Shown here: positions 58,561 through 64,000 of the stretch, one piece after another
Numbering within the stretch: the first letter of the stretch is position 1
How the letters are laid out: the number at the start of each line of letters is the position of its first letter
From: Artemisia argyi
Lineage: Eukaryota > Streptophyta > Magnoliopsida > Asterales > Asteraceae
Direction of reading: 5' to 3'
NCBI GenBank assembly: GCA_030686995.1
Contig: CM060703.1
Coordinates: 6,368,597-6,432,596 of the forward strand
Length of the DNA: 64,000 nucleotides
Program-made: the position numbers and the translations under genes
The notes under the pieces: generated by a model
Database searches by the model: none
What the model saw: the letters and a program-made list of their open reading frames with translations, nothing else
Told to the model about the DNA's origin: nothing

Positions 58561-60458
58561 AAGAAACGGATATGCATTAAACTTTAACAGATATTCGGAA
58601 AGGCATATGTGTTGGACGATTAACCTTTTATGACAAAGACATAAGGTTGCGGTTTTTGATTGTTCATCTCAAATCTATGTCGGTATGGTTCTGAAGCTTC
58701 ATCTCTTTTTGTTTTTGTTCGGTTTCATTCAATTCGCTCTCAATGATTATGTAATACATAAAGAAAAACAAAAGATTATTAGGATATTGGACATTAGTTA
58801 GCCTTTGGTGTTTGGGTTGCTGCTACAGAGGTTGGGGAACAATTTATTATTAAGTCAATACATTTGTTCCTAAACTAAGTGGGCTAATTGTTTAAGCTTC
58901 TTTTGAGATATCAAAAGCTCATTTTTATGGTTTAATGAGCTTTATAAAAAATGATCTTATCAAATTTTTAATAAGCCCACCAGAATCAGCAAACGCAAAT
59001 TGGGGTTTCGAATGTAGTGGTTTCTACTTTCTACCATTCTAATAGTGGCTCTCGAATGGTACCATGAACCATTAACACATTTAACAACCCTCGTCATGTA
59101 TGCCTAAAAATATGAGCAGGTTGTAGACTTTTAAGTAGCCACATAATCTTATTACCATGGTTCATCTGTTTACAAGCTAATAAAGATCTGTATATTACAA
59201 AAGTATGCAGAAACAATTAAGTTTATCGTCTTATATGTTCATATTTAGTGTGGTTTTAATTACTCTTTGGGATGTTCTAATCTGCTTAATTTACTGTCAA
59301 ATAACCACTTTTAGTTGCTTATTTGAAGTCGTTTTAAGACGATACCAGTAAAGAAGTAAAGAACAGGAAAACTATGACATGGGTTAAAATTGTGTAAGAA
59401 AAATACTTGCTTTTAGTATTAGTTTCAAGTGTATGGGGTGTTGGGATTGCAAATCTTATATTGTTGTTATAAAGCATTCGATTTTTTGGGTGGGTTTTTT
59501 TTATCTGCTTATTTCTCTATTGTACCACCATGACCATGAGTGGTGGTATTGAAACAGTGGTTATTCCAAATAAGCTAATTGATATGATTAGCAAATGTTG
59601 AGAGTTAGGTCAATATGGGTCATTTATTAATGATGGCGGATGGCTAAGATGACTAGGGACTGTGTGAGCACTTACCACCAGTTGTAGTGTTTCCTATGTG
59701 ACCATTTTAGAAGCAAAAATAAACACACTTGAACATCATTGGAAGTTTAGATCTCAAATATGCAAATATGCAGCAGCAACATATGTCACAGTGCTTAATA
59801 TTCCTGACATGAAATGGGTAAAATTGGGTTATGTTTTATATGCGTCCAGTTTAATCCGTTACCCACATACCCACCATTCCATTCCAGTTACATGAAAATG
59901 TGGTAACATATTGGGCTACAATTTTTTTTTATCTATAATACGTTAAACGATACATGGCAAACGGGCTTAAACATGTAAGAAGCCTAGATGGAATAGGGTC
60001 AAAGAGGTGTAGGTGGTCGTTAAGGTCCATATTTTTAAACAAGAGGTTCAAGTAGACTTCTTATCTAATAACCAGGATATGTTCATCTTTAATAGCTGGT
60101 TGTCTAAACTTCTGGAATTTTAATGGTAGGTTCATGGTCCAGGGCAGAAACTGGCACCAGTGTCTCATACTGGCCAACTATGATACATTTAGAGGTTATT
60201 AGCCCTTTAATGTATATTAAGTAGTACGGAGTATATCTGAACGGTAGAACCTATTGTTTGTTACTCTTGTGGAAGTACCAAACAAACCTTCTGATGTTGC
60301 TTTGAATGTCTCACTTTAAAAACCTTGATCTTATGCATTTAGCTTCATTTAGTCACATATTAACTTGTTGTGAAGCTTGATCTCTTCCTCAGATGGACAA
60401 TATTTGGAAACAAAAAAATCATTAATGCCAACATTGCCCGCATGCACCCAAAAAAAAA

Positions 60459-60489
<31 letters not shown>

Positions 60490-60920
60490 TACAACATTGC
60501 CCACATGCGTGGAATGCCACTCCTTCCTACCAGCACCACAAACATCATTTGGCCACCACCTTAAGTGGCGAGTTAGTTTTGTGGGTGTTGGAAAACTGGT
60601 GTGGAGTAGTTGCTTGATGTGGAGTTGGGTATAGCTCTAAAAATAGCCTAATGGCATGAAAATGAAACTAGGAAACCTTAAGAAATTTAGAATTTCAATC
60701 TATGTTGAATCCCATATCTATGTTGAATCCCATATCTTAAGCAGAATAAAGTTAATTCTCATATCATAGTGCAAGAGGTTGCAAGAGGTAAGCTAGTGAA
60801 TCGTATCTCTCATTTTAAGTAAGCAGATTCTGATACGCCCCCATAAGCAGTTATGTTAACGCTATAACTAAGATGAATTTTTAAATGGACTCTTAATTCC
60901 AAGAAAACTCTTATATCCTT
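58561..60920. other. long spacer, no gene seen
   Basis: No recognisable domain on either strand. A run of about 28 A at 60449-60476. At 60690-60910 a diverged piece of the 19.3-20.0 kb repeat (aagaggtaagctagtgaatcg). Confidence 0.4.
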
Positions 60921-61387
60921 TCTCATGGGGTAATCAAATTTGTGACTCTATAAGATGTCCCCTATGCAACGATTATCTGGTATCTTACCAGCATCTCTTC
61001 ATGGAGTGCTCAATTTCGGTTGATGTTTTGTATCGGATTTTGAGGTGATGGGCCATATGGTCAATCGCCCTAACATTATCCTTGGCCTAAGTTCTTGGAG
61101 TTATTCGATAGTTTACAATGGCCTCTTAAATTTATGCTTCAATGTGGTCGTCAAATAAAGACTTTTTGTCCATTTTTGATGATATAAAAACTGAGTTTGT
61201 TTTGATCTAAAATTGTCTAAGAAAGATACTCTTTTAAATTAAAGGACATTTAGGTGCTTTCTTTCTCATGGTTTACGAGTTAGAAGCCGATATCTATTTT
61301 GTATCGATTAGACGGTAATTGCCCGATAATCTCTTGCATTAATTTAGTGTAATATTTTTCTCTAGAGTCTTGTCTTGTTAGTTTTTT

Positions 61388-61558
61388 GAGGAGTGCTACA
61401 TCCACTTAAATTCATCCACAAAAGAATCCCACACGCTGAGGTGGCGCTGGATAATTGGTTTTTTGTGAGAGCCACTCTCACAAAAAACCAATCATTCAGC
61501 GCCACCTCAGCGTGTGGGATTCTTTTGTGGATGAATTTGAGTGGATGTAACAAAATTC
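61388..61558. mobile_element. MULE-like MITE, nearly perfect palindrome
   Basis: 171 bp; arms read CTACATCCACTTAAATTCAT onward as near-perfect inverse copies, about 75 bp each. 9-bp duplication TAGTTTTTT (61379-61387, 61559-61567). The paralogous unfilled site is at 24292-24300. Confidence 0.82.
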
Positions 61559-61689
61559 TAGTTTTTTTTAGTGAAAATTGCCATTCAAGAAAAAGTGAAA
61601 AATAAATAGATACACTAGAATAGTTGTTGGTGCATGTTCACTGTTTTGAAGTGATTAAGAGTATGAAAAAAGAAGAAGGTGAATAGTAC

Positions 61690-61735
61690 GTTATTGTAAT
61701 TGCGAAATGATGTGGCCACGGTCTTTGATTCTTGC
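61690..61735 (-). pseudogene. short DUF2431 exon 1 relic, second copy
   Basis: Minus strand reads aatcaaagaccgtggccaca, then tcatttcgcaattaca, matching the end of exon 1 of copy B and the relic at 24410-24465. Very short, low certainty. Confidence 0.35.
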
Positions 61736-62172
61736 ATCTTAATGAGTGTGAGACGGACTTCTGACGAGAGGACTTACAAGAGATTACATAGGAGACCCAA
61801 GATATATTGCCTAACGTACTGATGGCGGATTTCCCATTATCGGATGTTAATGAGTTAAAGAAGTTATGGTCAGAGGTTGATATATCACGCTTTGAAAATA
61901 GGCCAAGATAATAATGGTTGCATTGCATTTGATAGAATTGTCAAACATGGTGAACATTGCCTTTGGGTGAAAATATGAGCCATCTTGTGTGTGACAAAGA
62001 TATCCCGAATGTGCTTGCTTTGAGAGAGGAATACAGCATCTTTTGTTAGGTAACATCATGTATATACTACCTTTTGTTTTACAAAGTTAAAATATTCTCA
62101 CTGTTCTATAGATTTGAGAGTGTCAGTCAACAATTTAGGTTATACATTCATATAACTCTATTATATTGAATC

Positions 62173-62353
62173 GAGAAGTGCTAGAACCACACAAATTTTA
62201 CAAAAAAATATCCATATAATGACTTGTTATCTAACTAGTGTCATTCTCTCTCTTAATTTTAGATTCTCTCTCTAATTTTCATCCACCAATGACCATTCCA
62301 TGTCATTGTATGGGTATTTTTTTTTTAAAATTTTTGTGAGCCTAGCATTTCTC
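62173..62353. mobile_element. MULE MITE, GAGAAGTGCTAG termini
   Basis: GAGAAGTGCTAGAACCACAC and inverted GAGAAATGCTAGGCTCACA, with perfect 9-bp duplication TATTGAATC (62164-62172, 62354-62362). 181 bp. Absent at the matching point of copy 1 (about 24962-24972). Confidence 0.82.
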
Positions 62354-62362
62354 TATTGAATC

Positions 62363-64000
62363 CGTTATATAACATCAATTTAAGAATGCGTTGGGTATGT
62401 GTTAATTACTCAAGTACTCAATGTAAGAGACGTTATATGTTTCATTGTTATATTAAGGAAGTTTGGATCCCTTTTGAATGAATTCAAACAAGTTAATGAT
62501 CAAAGAAATGAGATTGAAGGATGTTAAGAAAGAACAGAAAAATCAGTGGAAAGAGGTTTGGAAAATGTGTAAAATGATCAACTATTTATAGGCAACAAGT
62601 CTTGAAAATAATTTGTCTAATTATTTTGTGTAAAACTCATACCAATTGTCTAACCAAATAGTAACATTTTGAGGATATCGTAGTTATTGCTATTCCATTT
62701 TTTTTAAAATCTATAGTCTTAATGATTTAAATTCCATGTATTATATAGTTTCTTCCCGCGTCATTGCCAAATTTTGGTCATTGAGAATCTAAGCAAACAA
62801 AACGACACGCTAAATCAAATCCTAATATCAATCCAAACCTATTAACAAAACAAACACACGCTAAAATATTTACTTTCAAAACATTCTTTGATTTAATATT
62901 TTGTACATTGCATATAACTATGGTTGCTTCTTTTTTCTTTAAAATAATAATAATAATAAAAAATGGATTTGTAACTCATAAATATGTACATTTTTTTTTA
63001 TTAATTTTTTTCTTCTTTCTATTGACGAGACTATGTTGCTTTATGTTAGATGAATCTTCAAATCTTAAGTTTCATTTCGATTCTTCAAGCAAATTTATGT
63101 TAGAACTTTTACAAATACGCTCATATTGTTATTAAGAAATGTGATTTAGAAAGTTCATTACTTTGATATTACTTCCGTCCCAAATTAATGATTTATGTTA
63201 GATGAGTCTTAAATATGTGCGTTATAGCACACATTATGTGCCTATAGCACGAGCCATAATACCGGTTTTAAAAAATGTCACACAATTGAAGTGATAGGGG
63301 GCGCGATCTGAACAAACCGCCACAACAATTATTTGAATTTACTATTTTAGTTTTTATGCCCGCCCACCAGACCACTGACCATATTGATTGTTTTATTATA
63401 TGTAAAATTTTCACTTTAAGGTTAAAAATTACAAGCTAAGATTGAAACTTTTATTGATTAACGCTCTGGTTTCAATGTCAAATTTTTGAAAGAAGGGAAG
63501 GGGATGGGATGGGAAGGGCAAAGTAAGGAATGACACTGTGAAGAAAGTAGTTATTTTTACTTGTTTCCAAATTAAATCTCGATTACTTTCAAAATTCATA
63601 GCACGTATTATAGATTTATAGCATTATTGTCACTTGACAGCTGGTGAAATGCTTCACAGTCCCATATATAAACAAATATGGCAATGATGTTTTTTAATGC
63701 ATAAACATTTACATATTCAAGAGTATATGGTTATTGGTTATTGTCTACAGTTTTTGTCTGGAAATGAATATAGTTAACCCGGTTATGTAGATGATTACAA
63801 GACGTGGTTGATAATGACCATTACATTCCACTATGATAATGACCATTATGTAGATGATTACTAAACGAACATACTGTGTGTATAGCATTTTGTTCTGAGT
63901 TTTCCATGCGAGGGAAGGAATGCAATTATATTAACTGTATAAGCATTGTTTTACTATCTAATGGATAAGCACTATGTGTCATTCCACTATGAAAATTGAG
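62363..64000. other. terminal spacer, no gene seen
   Basis: No recognisable coding sequence, RNA gene or element with defined ends. Confidence 0.4.

Larger units (their letters stand above)
60921..62460. repeat. segmental duplication, copy 2 (partner 23761-25080)
   Basis: Collinear with copy 1; includes the LINE 3' tail (cttcatggagtgctcaattt, gaaaattgccattcaagaa), a DUF2431-like relic at 61690-61735 and tatcccgaatgtgcttgctt. Carries two MULE MITEs (61388, 62173) that copy 1 lacks. Confidence 0.75.

Noticed and set aside
61362..61605. Two near-mirror open frames on opposite strands (LKFIHKRIPHAEVAL in both)
   Set aside because: They arise because the MITE at 61388-61558 is a palindrome; not a coding pair.

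Overview
The window is nuclear DNA of a flowering plant, very probably a member of the daisy family (Asteraceae). Genes have GT-AG introns, the sequence is AT-rich, and the retroelement proteins (a gag of the type often annotated as MAK10-like in Tanacetum, a DUF4283 LINE ORF1, an RNase H fragment) resemble ones I recall from Asteraceae genomes. The family call rests on memory of protein families and was not searched.

Host genes are sparse. Two three-exon genes of the DUF2431 (Bmt5-like, putative rRNA uridine methyltransferase) family lie on the minus strand at 473-2190 and 30155-31464. Their exons 1 and 2 have the same lengths (184 and 199 nt) and both reading frames are open. Two more copies survive only as exon 1 (18502-18685 minus, 20418-20601 plus) inside an inverted duplication, and two short relics sit at 24.4 and 61.7 kb. 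No other convincing host gene was seen.

The rest is a deposit of mobile elements. From 8748 to 16301 lies a nearly pristine LTR retrotransposon: two 1350-bp LTRs differing at only two positions I could find, 5-bp target duplication AAACT, a tRNA-Asp primer site, and one gag/protease-like frame interrupted by a single TAA. It has no reverse transcriptase or integrase, so it is non-autonomous. Further parts are: LINE remnants (3.0-4.7, 21.7-24.3, 34.1-34.7, 35.0-36.1, 60.9-61.6 kb); a Ty3/Gypsy RNase H fragment (36.4 kb); a PIF/Harbinger element with a nearly intact transposase (46674-48615) beside related relics; a pair of 347-bp Helitrons (5253-6542 and 43823-44169); and more than twenty MITE or fold-back elements. 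Many of these have exact ends and target duplications: 9 bp for Mutator-like, 8 bp for hAT-like, TTA/TAA for Harbinger-like, 3 bp for CACTA.

Because the window holds several internal duplications, it supplies its own empty sites: at least eight insertions can be checked against a paralogous copy without the insert. One Mutator-like element (53480-54552) carries a PPR gene fragment and looks like a Pack-MULE. Elements embedded in TA microsatellites form a small array at 38.2-39.7 kb. No CRISPR array, rRNA gene or functional tRNA gene was found, and no previously unknown multi-gene system is evident. The most original signals are the tRNA-Asp-like stretch in the LTR U5, the inverted DUF2431 exon pair, and the group of hAT-like elements filled with different self-complementary short motifs.
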